DNA from: Sipunculus nudus
Lineage: Eukaryota; Annelida; Sipuncula; Golfingiida; Sipunculidae
NCBI GenBank assembly: GCA_026874595.1
Contig: CM049306.1
Span: forward strand, 52,980,019 to 53,044,018
Length of the DNA: 64,000 nucleotides
Direction of reading: 5' to 3'
Shown here: positions 23,853-36,256 of the stretch, piece after piece
How the letters are laid out: each line of letters starts with the position of its first letter
How positions within the stretch are numbered: the stretch's first letter is position 1
Translations under genes and position numbers: made by a program
The notes under the pieces: model-generated
Told to the model about the DNA's origin: nothing
Seen by the model: the letters and a program-made list of their open reading frames with translations, nothing else
The model's database searches: none

Positions 23853-24838
23853 TTTTGATTAACTGAGTATTGAATCACATGCATGGAAAAAATTGTTAAA
23901 TTGACAGGAACAAAAGACATGATTAATGAAAAAGCTCACTCTTAGTCCCTCATACTCAAAGACTCACCAAAGCGTTGGGCTTAATGCTGGCTTAGTATGC
24001 AATCACCATGAGGTGGCTATGGTAAATTAATTACCCTTACAACACAGTACAGGCATAGCTTTGTAGCCAATGGCTTTCCAACATGACAGTAGTGATAAAG
24101 TATCTTTGGGTAATTTTTCTTTCTCGGGTGAAATTAGACTTCCTGTCTCGCACAGTATCTTGGAGACAATTTTTTTTTGGAAACTTACTGCTTTTTGGGA
24201 ATGATAAATTTGAAAACAAACCTGACTTGAATGGATGGTGCAGTCCTTCCAGTGATGGGAGGACAAGGCTTCTGGTTAAATTATTGCCATAGAGTTGCAA
24301 TACTCCGGGGGCAACCAGCAGAGATAAACTATGGCTATCCGGCTGATAACCCATTTGCTGGCTCCTAGGAATCAAGTAATGGGAACATTTGTGTCAGACT
24401 TTGGAGTTAAATCCTAGCTCACCCAGATCTACACAACCAGCTATGCATTATTTTATATCTTTATGAGCATCATGGCTGATTTGTGATGCAAAGTAGATAT
24501 AACGCACATTATTTAGCCATCATTTGTCAGATATTAAATGTCCAGACTATATGTCCACCACAGTATACAATACCTGGGACACATTGATGTGCAAGTACAT
24601 CTTAACCACATATTACAGAAAATTTACTTATACCATTTTGATACTTTGGTTTTTTATCTGATCATCTGCAGCATATACATTTAAGTGGAATTTAATAAAC
24701 TTCCAAAATACTGATCTACATGTACTGAAAGATGGACACAAGCAGGAAAAGAATTAATATATCAAATTCAAATCGTTCATGTAGCTGTATGATTTGAATT
24801 AAAATATTAGAGAATTTCATCAACATAATTTATATATA
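23853..24838. other. No gene; dense block 24.04-24.40 kb
   Basis: About 24040-24400 is GC-richer and open on both strands, with minus-strand frames of 112 and 79 codons in different phases and a plus-strand frame of 69 codons. No domain is recognised. Openness in several frames argues against simple coding and fits a conserved noncoding candidate. The rest is AT-rich. Confidence 0.35.
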
Positions 24839-24987
24839 GAGGGTTATTAAGAATTACTATCTGAGGACCACTTTTATAAAATTCAGGGAAACATGTGAAA
24901 TTAGATAATCTGACTGACCAAAAGGGGTCTTTAATTTGCAGGTGGTCTTATTAGATATTTGGTCATTCAGAGAGGTTCCATTGTAAG
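24839..24987 (-). repeat. Remnant of GTCTAATAAGACCAC-type element
   Basis: Read on the minus strand it has ACAATGGAACCTCTCTGAATGACC, then ATCTAATAAGACCACCTGCAAATTAAAGACCCCTTTTGG, split here only for naming. The same words occur at 63514-63690 on the plus strand. The CARTGGAACCTC-like end resembles pogo/Tigger-type MITE termini. The other end is not convincing, so this is a truncated or decayed copy. Confidence 0.6.
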
Positions 24988-25049
24988 TATAAATTAAAGA
25001 ATACTCAGTGGAGCTCATACTTGCTCCAAGGCAGATTTATGAAGGTGAA

Positions 25050-25112
25050 TGCCTGTTCAGGGATTTGAACATGGTTCACCAGTGTTATGAGTTCCTATGC
25101 TACCACTAGGCA
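25050..25112 (-). repeat. Degraded tRNA-like sequence (SINE head or tRNA pseudogene)
   Basis: On the minus strand, TGCCTAGTGGTAGC resembles an A box. It is followed by the loop CTCATAA, as in elongator tRNA-Met, and by a clear B-box-like GTTCAAATCCC. The ends TGCCT and AGGCA can pair. The span is about 63 nt, shorter than a tRNA, with a collapsed D-arm and a T-stem that does not pair. It is therefore not a functional tRNA, and a tRNA-derived SINE remnant is likely. Confidence 0.5.
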
Positions 25113-27785
25113 ATTTAGCTGAAACAGAAGTGCTTAAGTTCATGAACCTTTCCTAAAAGATGTAAGTTTCTAAACACAAGTGGGTGAAGTGAGGTCAGAG
25201 AAAACATTTTAAATCCACTTTTTTTTAGATAATTTAGGTTCCTACTAGAGAATTTCACCCAAATGTCAGCTAGTAATTTAATGAATGGTCGTGCTGTAAG
25301 ACATAAAATATAATAAGCAAAACTAATAATACCCATAGCTAAGGCAACACTTATTTTTAAAAACATATGAAAAGAAAAGAACAATGTTGGCTGTCCTTGA
25401 AAAGTGCTTTGATCCTGTTTCTGAATTGTTTTACCTGATTATATTTGACCAAAACTAATTCAATCAACTAACCATGATTTTTGAACAGCTCACAGCTAGT
25501 GCTGATAAAATGTTGCTAGGTTATAGTAACAAGAACAGTTGTTGCTAGGATACACTTAATTAAGCTAAGCTCTTTCAATAATACACACAATCAAGAGTAA
25601 TTTGTTAAGAGTAATTAAAGGCTAAGTTGATATTCAGACTTATGAAATATATGAAATTCCTGTCACTTGATGATGGAACTGATTTATGTTATTACAGCTT
25701 TGGCATCATAATAAGTATTTACCTTGGCTACCCTTAAATATTACATTCCATATAGAACTTAATTGACAGTGAATCTTGTAAAATTTATTAATTATGTTAA
25801 ACATGTTATTTTTTTTCCCAAATACAGCAATTTTTTGGCTTGATGAAATGTTGCCACAATGAATACATTTGGAACATTAACTTTTTTAGAAGATATTAAA
25901 AAGCCCAAGAATACTTTAAGAAAAGTTAGCAATAAAAGTGTTAATAATCTTTCAGGAATAATAGGGATTGGCTAATTGAAAGACAGCAGCTTAACGGGCT
26001 ACAAAAAAAAAATTACAGATGGAAACAACTCAATGAAAACCACATTGACAATGAATCAATGTTCTAGGCTCTACAGTTTGATGGTCTGTGACATCCTTTT
26101 TCTCTTCATTAACATTCCAGGCAAGTCAGTTGCAATGGCGATAACAGCAGGATTAGCAGCAGGCTCTTGAGAGTTTCCATATTTAACGAACTACCTGTCA
26201 AACAGTTTCATGCTTTTAAACATCACTTGTCCGCTGAAGCTTTCCCAATCAATAGACCTACTTAGGGATCTTTAAAGCCGTCTGACATATGTTTGCCAGA
26301 ATAAAACTTGAAACTCCCAGGCTGTCTAGCTTTTAAGTGTATAACCATTACTAGGCCAGACAAGCCTTCCAGACAATCTTACTCACATTTGAAATACCCT
26401 CAAAGCAGTTTTCATCCCAATATTGGTGTTAGGAACCAATCTGCCTTAGTATCTTTATGGCCATTTAGAAAGCGAAGAAGATGTCCAATACACACTTCCC
26501 TGATTAATACTTTAAACCCCCTCAGGCTGTCTGGCTTTGTACTAGCAACTTTACCAATGATAAATAAATTTGCAACCAAATACTGGATCAACATTTGGAA
26601 GTCCATAAAACAGATTCTGCATGGTAAAGTGCAGGCAAGTGTTAACACCAGTTTAACCTGTGATCTATATTTATCTTCTTTTACCCCGAAAAAGAGGTCT
26701 TGCATGTGTCATCCTACGAAGAAATTTTGAAACCTTACCTTCTGTTTTGCTTTATATGTGCCAATGGGAATCCCTAAACATCATTTAACACTGCCAAGAA
26801 AAGGACTGTTAAGCAGTTAAAGCACATTTAGATTTTGTCACAATATAAAAACTCTTGACACACTAATTTGTCACATAGTCCATACTTTCATTCAGAAAAA
26901 AGGTGAGACTAACTACAGTAAGGTATGACTTAATTTTTGCAAATCTTTCAAAATCACTAAAAACACTTTTTATTCTGAATAATAAATCATCAGCATCAAT
27001 TTAATTAAATATAAAACTGCATGTATTTTCTTTCATCTTGTTGGTGGAAATAGTAATTAACTTATTGTTTGTTATGACTGGTTTAGAAACAATTAATGAA
27101 ACATTTATCAATATATTCTTTAAACCTATCAGAAGAAGTTAAAAATTTAAAATAATATATCAAAAACCTAGCTTAATAAATCAAGACCTACTTGACATTT
27201 CAAAATGGTATCTGTTAAATAAGCTGAAATCATTCTTCTAGGTGTATCTGTACCATACAAAAACTTCATAGAGAAAGCTGATAAATCCTTCAAGACTTGG
27301 GTTTTCTTGGAAAGTTCAAAACACAAAGAAAATATTTTATACATTAAACCTACATGTAATCAATGTATGGTACACACAACGTGTTGAATAAATGAAACAG
27401 ACTTGAGCAGTAACCCCCAACGTAAATTATATTTGCAAAAATGTCCTCTGCACTCTTCTGTTAAATAATTCTACGGGGATCAAAGTGTGCCAGAAACTGG
27501 TTCACTCACGTAGTGATATTAGGTATGCACAATGTCATCTATTGTAATCAAATAACTGCTTTTCTCACACCAACTGAGAAAGCCAAGTGCAGAAAATTAC
27601 CAATGAACAAAGATGCCAGATCCTTTGTGTTCAAAGTCCACATAAAATGTCTATTCTTTTTTCATAAACCTGTGACAGATTATCAGTGTCTTTATTTTAA
27701 GTGTCCTTACTCTATGAAGACTTATTTAATTATATGGAAAAATATGATAATATTTTGATTTAGTTGTTTAAAGACTTTCACCACC
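25113..27785. other. No gene seen; dense block 26.12-26.74 kb
   Basis: Mostly AT-rich. At about 26120-26740 there is a plus-strand frame of 140 codons (26308-26730), overlapped by a 97-codon minus-strand frame. Part of the block is a weak internal duplication (CAGGCTGTCTAGCTTTTAAG near 26320 and CAGGCTGTCTGGCTTTGTAC near 26523). No domain is recognised and there is no evidence for splicing. Confidence 0.35.
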
Positions 27786-28290
27786 TGCTGTCCACCTGTT
27801 TTTTGTAGATGATTTATTTAAAAGTTTATATTTTTCAATAATTTCCGAGAAAACAACATATGGAAGTGACAACCTAATATGACAATTAAGAATTTTCAAT
27901 AAATCCCTCGTGTATGTTTCACAACATTTTAGTCTCTTCACCATGATCTGGCAGATATGTGTCCCTCCATAAGCAGCCATTTATGTGTCAGCTGGTTATA
28001 TTTTTTAGAGTGTTTACATGAGATCATCCAATCAGAAGTTGTCAGTTGAGGCTGTCTTTGCACGTGACCAATGACCTTGACCGCCATATGGCAAGTTGGT
28101 CTGATATGTTGTAAAACGTAGACTGATTTCTTATTTTCAAATAATTGTTTCTTAAATAAGATGTAAGATAGTTATTTATTTACCTTGTTGAAAATTAGGT
28201 CCTTTAATTCTCTACTGTCTTCTATAATTGTTTCCCTTGAAATGTAACTAATACAAATTTTCAATGCAAAAAAACAGGTGGACATGAGGG
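27786..28290 (-). mobile_element. 0.5-kb TIR element, copy 1
   Basis: Ends are CTGTCCACCTGTTTTTTG (from 27788) and CAAAAAAACAGGTGGACATGAG (to 28289), an inverted repeat. Read on the minus strand it aligns with 33420-33916. Shared internal words are TTAGTTACATTTCA, GACCTAATTTTCAACAAGG, CAAGGTCATTGGTCAC, AACTGACAACTTCTGATTGG and ATGATCTCATGTAAA, allowing small differences. There is no coding capacity, so it is a MITE of unassigned superfamily. The 70-codon minus-strand frame at 27768-27980 lies inside it. Confidence 0.82.
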
Positions 28291-29180
28291 GATGATAGTA
28301 GGACTATGGTAGGCTTCCTTCAGTATAATAATTAATACTGGGTATATGTGAAGTTTTAATGAAAAGTGGAAGTAGGAAAAAGGTAATCTGGTATGGTGAG
28401 AAATTCTTTTTCAGCCAGAGATGTCACTATTTTACAAAAAAATTACTGAAATTAATCACATAAAATTTGACAAATCATCACTAGACTAGGAGGCAATTTC
28501 ACAGCTCCAAGAAATATAGGAATTTTAAACTAGCACAATCATGAAAAAAATATTATGAGTTACCATGAGTTATTATGACACCATTTATTTAGTCTATCGG
28601 TTCAGATGTTCGTGCTTATTGACTGCGACACTTAAAAGCACAACACTCAATAACATCAAGTCAATATAAAAATAATTATTCAATGTTAACATTTATATTA
28701 AGACAATGTTTGTGCAGTGAAAATAAATATGAAAATATAGAAAACTAAGGCATAATGCTAGGATATATAGGAAATTATAGGAGACAATTTTTCATACAAA
28801 AATATAGGAATATGCAGGAAGTAAAGGAGTAAATGGAAGCTCTGCAATTCAAATGTGTTGCAGATTTTGAATGATAGACTGCAAGAGATGCAGAAAACTA
28901 AAAAAAAAAGCAATGCTACCCAAGATGTTATATATGTTTCATAATAAAATCTGATTTTTAAAAAGGTTGATTATCATCTGAAGATTATAGAAAAGATAGA
29001 AAAAGCAGAAAGACAGGAAGTCAAGCAGATGGATATGGTCAAATTAGGTATATTCAAATGCAGAATTTTTATTACCAACATATATCATTGGATAGTGTTT
29101 GACTCAAATCAGTGTATTCCATTCTTAAAACAGAACCATTAGACAAAAAGCAACCCCATTAAAATATATATTGTGGTGTC
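28291..29180. other. AT-rich, nothing recognised
   Basis: Very AT-rich sequence with A homopolymers. No repeat, gene or structured element was identified. Confidence 0.5.
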
Positions 29181-30080
29181 TTTGCTGATAGACAATTATG
29201 TATGCATGTGCATGTCTGATGTGGTTCTCTTGTAAGTATTCTTCATAGAATATGTTAAGATATTGCATATGTATATTTTATTCTGATTTTATTCTGATGT
29301 ACTAACAATTCGTCATTAAGGGATTATATTTGTCTTAAGGTACAATTTTTATTACAATGTACTATTTAGTAGTTTCATAGGAATATGCATGTCCACGCTA
29401 GTGCTATGAATTATGTAATATTATGTTCTCATGAGAACTCGGTATGCACTTGAACCGTAAATGTTTTAAGCTATTTGAATTTACTCTTTGTGTAAGCTTC
29501 CGGTGCAATATATGTATTTTGTATGAAGCTGTACACTAATTTCTGTCTCCATTGTGATTCTATTCACACATCGTGTGGGTTAGATCTTGATTTTATAATA
29601 TGTAAAGCAAAGCCGCCATGGTTAATTACCCCTCTGTACAAGTGTCAGCGGCCAAAGAAACCCTAATTGAGGTGCCGCGCACTCACATAATCACTTTAGT
29701 AATTTCACTTTGTGCATACGCACTTATGCTCTATTGTGTCTAATTGCGCTTAGGCCTGACACGGCCCCACATTAATTAATGTTACACTTGAACATTTCTT
29801 TTAATCTATATTATAATGAGCTTCCGTACAAGATCCTGATTGGACGACCCCTTGTATTTGATAGATGTATGTATGTACCGGGGGGTGGATGCCAAGGGAA
29901 AACTGGGACTTGAACTGAGCGCAAGCGAGTTCAACCCAGCTCGAGATATATTAAATAAACCACGTACTGCTGTTGTGTATTTCCTTGGGAACCTACACTC
30001 TGTTCAGGATGCGCAAGGGTATACAATCCTGTTTGTTCCCAAATTCATTATCCATGATCTACTTTAGGAAACAGTTCCTC
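29181..30080. other. High-complexity block, candidate conserved noncoding DNA
   Basis: About 29580-29800 in particular is rich in homeodomain-like TAATTA/TTAATTAA words between GC-richer stretches (AATTGCGCTTAGGCCTGACA, GGTGCCGCGCACTCAC) and has no repeats. This texture is typical of conserved developmental regulatory DNA in animals. At 29840-30067 a 75-codon plus-strand frame overlaps a strong hairpin (29903-29939). The frame has no recognised domain. Conservation cannot be judged from one sequence. Confidence 0.35.
29903..29939 (+). other. Strong 37-nt hairpin with GCAA loop
   Basis: CTGGG pairs with CCCAG, TTGAACT with AGTTCAA, and GC with GC closing a GCAA tetraloop (GNRA class). Only small bulges interrupt the stem. 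The structure is equally possible in DNA or in a plus-strand RNA. No terminator or known RNA family is recognised. Confidence 0.7.
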
Positions 30081-33000
30081 TAGTGAGGGTTTTAAACTCG
30101 ACAAGATCTTTTATAAAACAAAAACAAAACGAAATGTTCCACTTAACAACAACAAAAGACAATACATGCATGATGAAGAATTCATGTTTCATCTCTTTTA
30201 GCCAGCTATTCACCTCCCTTATCTGTAATATTTATGTGATATCTGGCTTTCGATGTGTACATATTAATGAAAGGTTATTCCTGTTGGCGAAAATGTTTAA
30301 AATACCTCCGTGGTGGAAGTATAAACTTAATTATCTATAAGCTGTAAGTAATCACAGCTATGTGTTGACAAATGCTGAAAAACATGCAAGGTACCTATGT
30401 TGCTGATTTGCTGGAGTAAAGAGTTAACAAGTTGTAACTTAAATGTATTTCCGAAATTTTGGTTTCCCTGAATTGCCACCAGGTATCCCTTTTGAATGGG
30501 TTTGGATAATTTTGGTGGCCTCCCACATGTTATAAACACATGAACATAAACATATATCAGAACATGGTCCTTTAACCTTTGATCCTCCATAAAAGAAAAA
30601 TTAAAGAAACTGAAGTATAAACTGACATAGAAAAATAATTTAAATTTGAAATAAAACATCCGTTAAATTACTTTTTTAAGCTTCATTTAATTTCTCTATA
30701 TATATAGTCCCTGTATAACTGATATCTGCATAATATCAGAAAGGTGATTTTAATGAAATAAAGTTAATGCACTGTAATTGGATAAACTACAATATATAGG
30801 CAAAAATACAAGCAACATGCTTTCTCCATTACTTCATTCAACTAAAACACAGCCGAGAGTTTGGAATAAGTGACAACCAATTCAGTTTAGTGATGACGTT
30901 AAAACCCAGCAAATCTTACATGTAACCAGGAGTTATGTTTCTCAAGTCATAAAAGTAAAATGCCTAATGAAGAATTACGATGTGTGAAACTCTGTTTTTA
31001 TCACATTTAGTAATTATTAAGGCATACATAGGAGTGTATTTCATTGTTTAATGCATAAAATGTTTGCCATTATACATGAACTGTCAGTGCAGATGTGTTA
31101 TATATTGCCTGCAAATGCTATATGATTCACCGAGTGTCTTGCAAAATGGTCTTTAAATTACCAAACACTCAACAAATGAAACAATGGATACTAAATCTCA
31201 TCCTCCCAGAACTTAAGCCCGATAGTTATGAGGGCAGTAGTCATGGATACTTACAGCAGTCATTACTGCAGCAGTTAATTAACTGTACTCAGCGAGTAAA
31301 TAAACATCAAGAACATCAACTGAATAATGTAGATTTGCAAACTGAAAACACGATGTTACATCATATACATAAATGTATATCCCACAAATCATTTCAGTTT
31401 AATTAATTAACTGAAAGAGTCACACTTTGACTTATTTTGGCTCTGCTCTAACAAACAGTAACAATCACCGAAAAAAGACCTATGGTCGCGTGTATATATC
31501 TGACTAAAGACAAGTTGTGATAAAAAAATCATATATGAGATTAAACTCAGCATGTCTGCATGCAGCTGACTAGAGAAATCCGTTTTGCACCCCACTGAAA
31601 TAGTCTCTGTTTCTCGTATAATGGAGCTCTAGGAAAGTCCAGCGATTACGCTTAACCAACCTATAACCTTTTACCTGTCCACGGCTTCAAGCCTAACAGG
31701 ACCTAGCTGACATCACCAGTTTTTATACATATATTATACAATAAAACATAATCCTAACATGTCTGTATAAAAATTAAATCCAATATTTCATCAATTTATA
31801 ACAAATGCAATTCAACATGATAATAAATAATTTGATCAATTTTAATGTATTTTATACAACTTAAACATATATATTAAAAGCATGAGTCTCACAGGGAAAA
31901 TGTCTGAGTAGAGAATACGAAGCACTGTATTTGTTTGATTCAAAATGGATACACAGTTTAGGACTAATGCAAACACCAAAAAATTCATGTTTTTTAATTA
32001 TATTCAATATAAGCTTCTGTGTATGCTTATAATGCAGGTATTTATATCTGGGTCAGAAACAACAGAACGAGTACTAGATGAAAGGTAACGTCACAATGTC
32101 ATCTCACGCCAGTCACAACAGCAATCAGACTGCCTGCCAGACACATCCAGCAATCAAGTGTTGCCATGCAACCCAGCACAAAATACATAAGAGCTGATCC
32201 CTTATACATGTCTCGCCCTGTGCGTTCATCTTATACATTCTCCACTGACACACATACAAGGTACTCTGGCAAAACGAGGGATGGAGATCCACAGCCACCT
32301 AGTTCCAGTGACCCAAGGTCTGGGCAAATCACCCTATATCTTCTCATGCTTTCATCGTTTGAGACACAAGTTCTGGCGGCTGATACAATGACAGATCTAG
32401 TTCTGTGGATACAATAACCACTGAAAGCATGCTGGGTCTCCCCTCCTTTGTCAATCCAAGTATCCTGTCTTCCTTTTCTTAACTATTAAAATAGCCATCA
32501 GGTATGACTGGTGCTAAAGAATATTTAACGGAAATAATTTTCTGAAATTATACATGAAATCGTAATTCATAATTTCTGTTCATCTGACAGATATTAATAT
32601 CCAGACACAATTGACATTTAAGTTTAGTCACTTGGACTGATATTTTTTACAAAAAAATTATTAATATTTCTTTCTATAAAAGCAATTAAAATGGTCTGAA
32701 AGTTACAGCTAGCAGCAAAGGAAAAAGAGCTACCATTGTACTATAAGAAAAAAGAGGATAGTATATACATTTTTAATTCATGAAAATGAACTATTTAAAT
32801 AGGTATCTCCGTACCTGCAATCACAACTGATTGTAAATACATATTTTTATATCATGAAAATGTACTATTTCAACAAAATATTTCTTGTTACACAGAACAT
32901 ATTGTAATATTTTAGCTCATCCTCCCAATTGTTTCTACATGAAACTTTTCAGCTGTCATTTTGTGTAAATAGTGTAAATATGAGTAAACTAGGTTACTGT

Positions 33001-33419
33001 AACTGTCTACAGCATGGAAATACATCAAAATTGAAGGTTGCATCAAGTTATAAGTGAATATTCTGAAAAATAATTTTCATCCCAAAAAAATTCTGTTCCG
33101 AAACCTGGGTCTAGCTCTCAAATGATCTGCCATGAATTACATAAAAGGCTGGATTCATATTTCCATTAATTTGTGGTTTTTAATAACAGCAAAAACATTA
33201 TTATATTACCAACATGGGAAGTCTAATTTGAATTACAGATTTCAGCCAATTTGTATATCCTAATATGTTTTTGTCAGGCCTGAAACAAAATCACAGATGC
33301 TGGCAAGAAACAATTCAATATTCCATGCAAGAGTACCCAGGGAAATGGCTTCTGACAAAATCAATGATTACATTTGTCGGGGCTTTTTTTGGTTCTACTA
33401 TAGTTTGATTCATCTGCCT
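30081..33419. other. AT-rich, no gene seen
   Basis: No repeat family or exon was recognised. Frames such as 30327-30659 (minus, Phe-rich) and 31095-31406 (plus, 103 codons) lack domains. About 32080-32460 is denser and GC-richer, with an 83-codon plus frame that I do not recognise. Confidence 0.45.
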
Positions 33420-33916
33420 CCTGTCCACCTGATTTTTGTTAGTTACATTTCATGAGAGTAATGGTAATATGAAGTAGAAGCTGAGATCAATGGGACTAAT
33501 TTTCAACAAGGAATATGAACACCTAACTTACACAATATTTAAAAGCCGAATTAGCCACACAAATGCGACTGGCTTGTACAAAAAGACAGCTGACTTAAGT
33601 AGTATACCGAGTTTCATGCATAATCTCAGGTCATTGGTCACAGGCAAAAACAGAACCAATTGACAGCTGCTGATTAGATGATGTCATGTAAATTTAACAT
33701 TTAAATTATGACCAACCAAAACAAAGATTGACTTCTTATGCAGGAAAACATGTGATCTGCGGGACATGGAAGAGAGTACAAACACCTGTGAAGTTGACAT
33801 AAACTGAAATTTTTTTTTAAATTCTTTATTGCAATATTGAGTCATATCTTGCATATTCTCATAAACTATTGCAAAATATTAACTTTATCTCTAAAAAAAA
33901 GACAAGTGGACACAGG
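33420..33916 (+). mobile_element. 0.5-kb TIR element, copy 2
   Basis: The left end is CCTGTCCACCTGATTTTTG and the right end is AAAAAAGACAAGTGGACACAGG. The body aligns with the reverse complement of 27786-28290 (TTAGTTACATTTCA, GGACTAATTTTCAACAAGG, CAGGTCATTGGTCACAGGCA, TGACAGCTGCTGATTAGATG). It has no coding capacity. A target duplication is not obvious. Confidence 0.82.
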
Positions 33917-34043
33917 TTGGTGGTACAAAGTATAGTAGTACTGATGTGCCTAGATGAGCTCAGCTGCAACAATGTCCTACATGGAAATAAATAATAATGT
34001 CTGTTAAAAATCAATACATCACACATGCATACCTTAAATAAAA

Positions 34044-36252
34044 ACAAGGCCTACAGGCCTAATGTGAACCTGTGCAAATTTTGGGAGTATGAATGGAGGT
34101 TTATTTTTAAAATTTAATATTGATCCTCTTAATGTCCTGCATATCTACCTTAGTCATTATGATTTCAGAAAAATGAACGTTTCAGACCTGCAAGTTTCAG
34201 ACTAGGACATTTTAAAACTGGAATACAGGTAGTCAACAGGCGACAACATGTATCCGCCGAAATCAGAGTAGTATGGGTGAAGTTAGACATGGGTTGAGTG
34301 GCAAGGGGAAATAGAGTGGGGTGTGTTGCATGGATGTCTGCAGCCGAAATGTGTATGTAGGTTGCGCAACTTACCACAAATTCAAGAAAGCTATCAAAGT
34401 TGTAAAATGCAAAATTTGAGGCAGGTAAGTCAAACCACTACTTGTATTTGAGTGATTTTATCCCACAGCAGAAAACAGAAGGATGCTGTGCAAAAATGGT
34501 GGCAGGTGGCGCCACCAATCTTGTATATGATTAAGAGCTTGTGAGATCTATACACATGCAACATTTCATGGGGATATTTCAAATCAGTCCTGAGATATAA
34601 GCTGGAATGTGTGCAGCTTAAACATAAATGTAGGTGGCGCCACCTGCCACAAAATCAAGAAAGCTATCCAAGATGTATAACTATGCAAAATTTTAGCCAG
34701 ATAAGTCAAACCACTACTGAGATATGATACGAGTGATTTTTGCCCACGCCAGACAAACAGACAGACACTGTGCAAAAATGATTGCAGGTGGCATCTCCAG
34801 TTTTGTGTATGATTAAGGGCTATGTGAGATCTATAAACATACAACATTTCAGGAGGATACAGCAAACCAGTCCTGAGATATATGCCTGGATGTCTACAGC
34901 GTTAACGTGAATGTAAGTGGTGCCACCTCTCATAAAATCAAGAAAGCTATCCAGTATGTATAAACCTGCAAAATTTTAGGCAGATATGTCAAACCACTGC
35001 CGAGATATGAGTGATCTTATCCCAAGGCAGACAAACAGACAGACGCTGTGCAAAATTGTTTGCAGAACGTGCCACCAGTTTTGGGTATGATAACAGCTGT
35101 GTGAGATCTATACAGACGCAAAATTTTGGCCCAATCAGTCAAACAGTTCTCGAGATATGAGCTTGGATGTCTGCAGTGTAAAGTGAATGTAGGTGGCGCT
35201 ACCTGTCATAAAATCAAGAAAGCTGTCCAGGATGAATAAACCTGCAAAATTTCAGGTAAATAAGTCAAACCACTGATGAGATATGAGTGATTTTATCCCA
35301 AGACAGATGAACAGATGGACACTGCATAAATGGTTGCAGGTGCTGCCACCAGTTTTGTGTATAATGAAGACCTATGTGAGATCTATACACATGCAAAATT
35401 TTGGCCCAACTGGTCAAACTGTTCCCAAGATATGAGCTTGTATGTCTTTAGCGTTAACGTGAATGTAGGTGGTGCCACCTGTCATAAATCAAGAAAGCTA
35501 TCCAGGATGTATACACATGCAAAATTTCAGGTGGATAAGTCCAACCAATGCAGAGATATAAGTGATTTTATCCCAAGGCAGATGAACAGATGGACCCTGT
35601 GCAAAAATGGTTGCAGGTGGCGCCACCATTTTTAATGTATGTTATAAAGCTATTTAAGGGCTACATTTGTGCAGAATTTTTAGCCTGATCGGTCAAACAG
35701 TTCCTGAGATATGAGGGTTTAAGAGTGAAACAGACGCACAAATGGATGCTGGGCAGAGAGGAAAGGTCAGAGGTCAACCAAAAATGAGGGTGCAGCAGTG
35801 CACATGTGACCTGATCATAATCCTGAATTAAAAAAAATTCAGCCCAGTGTTACGGAGGAGTTCTCTGGAAACCTATGTGGCAGCGGCGTCAACTGAAAAC
35901 ACAGTATCCGCAAAACTCTGTTTTGGCGGATTCAACTAGGATGTATCAGTCAGGACATTTGGATATGTTCTTTTTTGCCAGGGTGGATCATTTGGATAGC
36001 TGAACAGATAATTTGCAGCATGGTTTCAGAGAAGGACATTTTTTTATGTTTTTTAACTTCTTCCCTATAAAATCTAAGAAAATCCAGTTAGCCAAGAAAT
36101 AAGTAAAATCCCATTGAATTTTTAAATGACAAATTTTAAGCAAAATATTTGGTGATGCTAGCTCCTGCCCTTTTTGAAATAACTATGACGCACTACAGAG
36201 GATGGAAGACGGACGACGCCACACCATTGTATAAGCTCACAGATTCGCTTAA
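34044..36252 (+). mobile_element. Interspersed element E2, relative of E1 and E3
   Basis: It has the same 5' end as E1 and E3 (ACAAGGCCTACAGGCCTAAT) and nearly the same subterminal word (GTGAACCTGTGCA). The core is a 277-bp tandem array. The last 260 bases (AAATCTAAGAAAATCCAGTT, then ACGACGCCACACCATTGTAT, then AAGCTCACAGATTCGC) match the 3' parts of E1 and E3. There is no enzyme-coding frame. It differs from E1/E3 in having no 22-bp or 176-bp arrays and a different core. Confidence 0.68.
34357..35645 (+). repeat. 277-bp dimeric tandem array with GGTGGCGCCACC
   Basis: Each unit has two half-modules, each carrying a version of the palindrome GGTGGCGCCACC. One is followed by AGTTTTGTGTATGATTA.G, the other by TGTCATAAAATCAAGAAAGC. 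Half-module 1 occurs near 34505, 34786, 35062, 35337 and 35616, and half-module 2 near 34357, 34633, 34915, 35192 and 35464. The spacing is therefore regular at about 277 bp. Exact 12-mers are at 34505, 34633 and 35616. A CAGACAGACAGAC-like stretch precedes half-module 1 in most units. Confidence 0.9.
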
Positions 36253-36256
36253 AATG

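Noticed and set aside
25050-25112. Functional tRNA-Met gene
   Set aside because: Only about 63 nt, with no D-arm and a mispaired T-stem; kept only as a tRNA-like relic.
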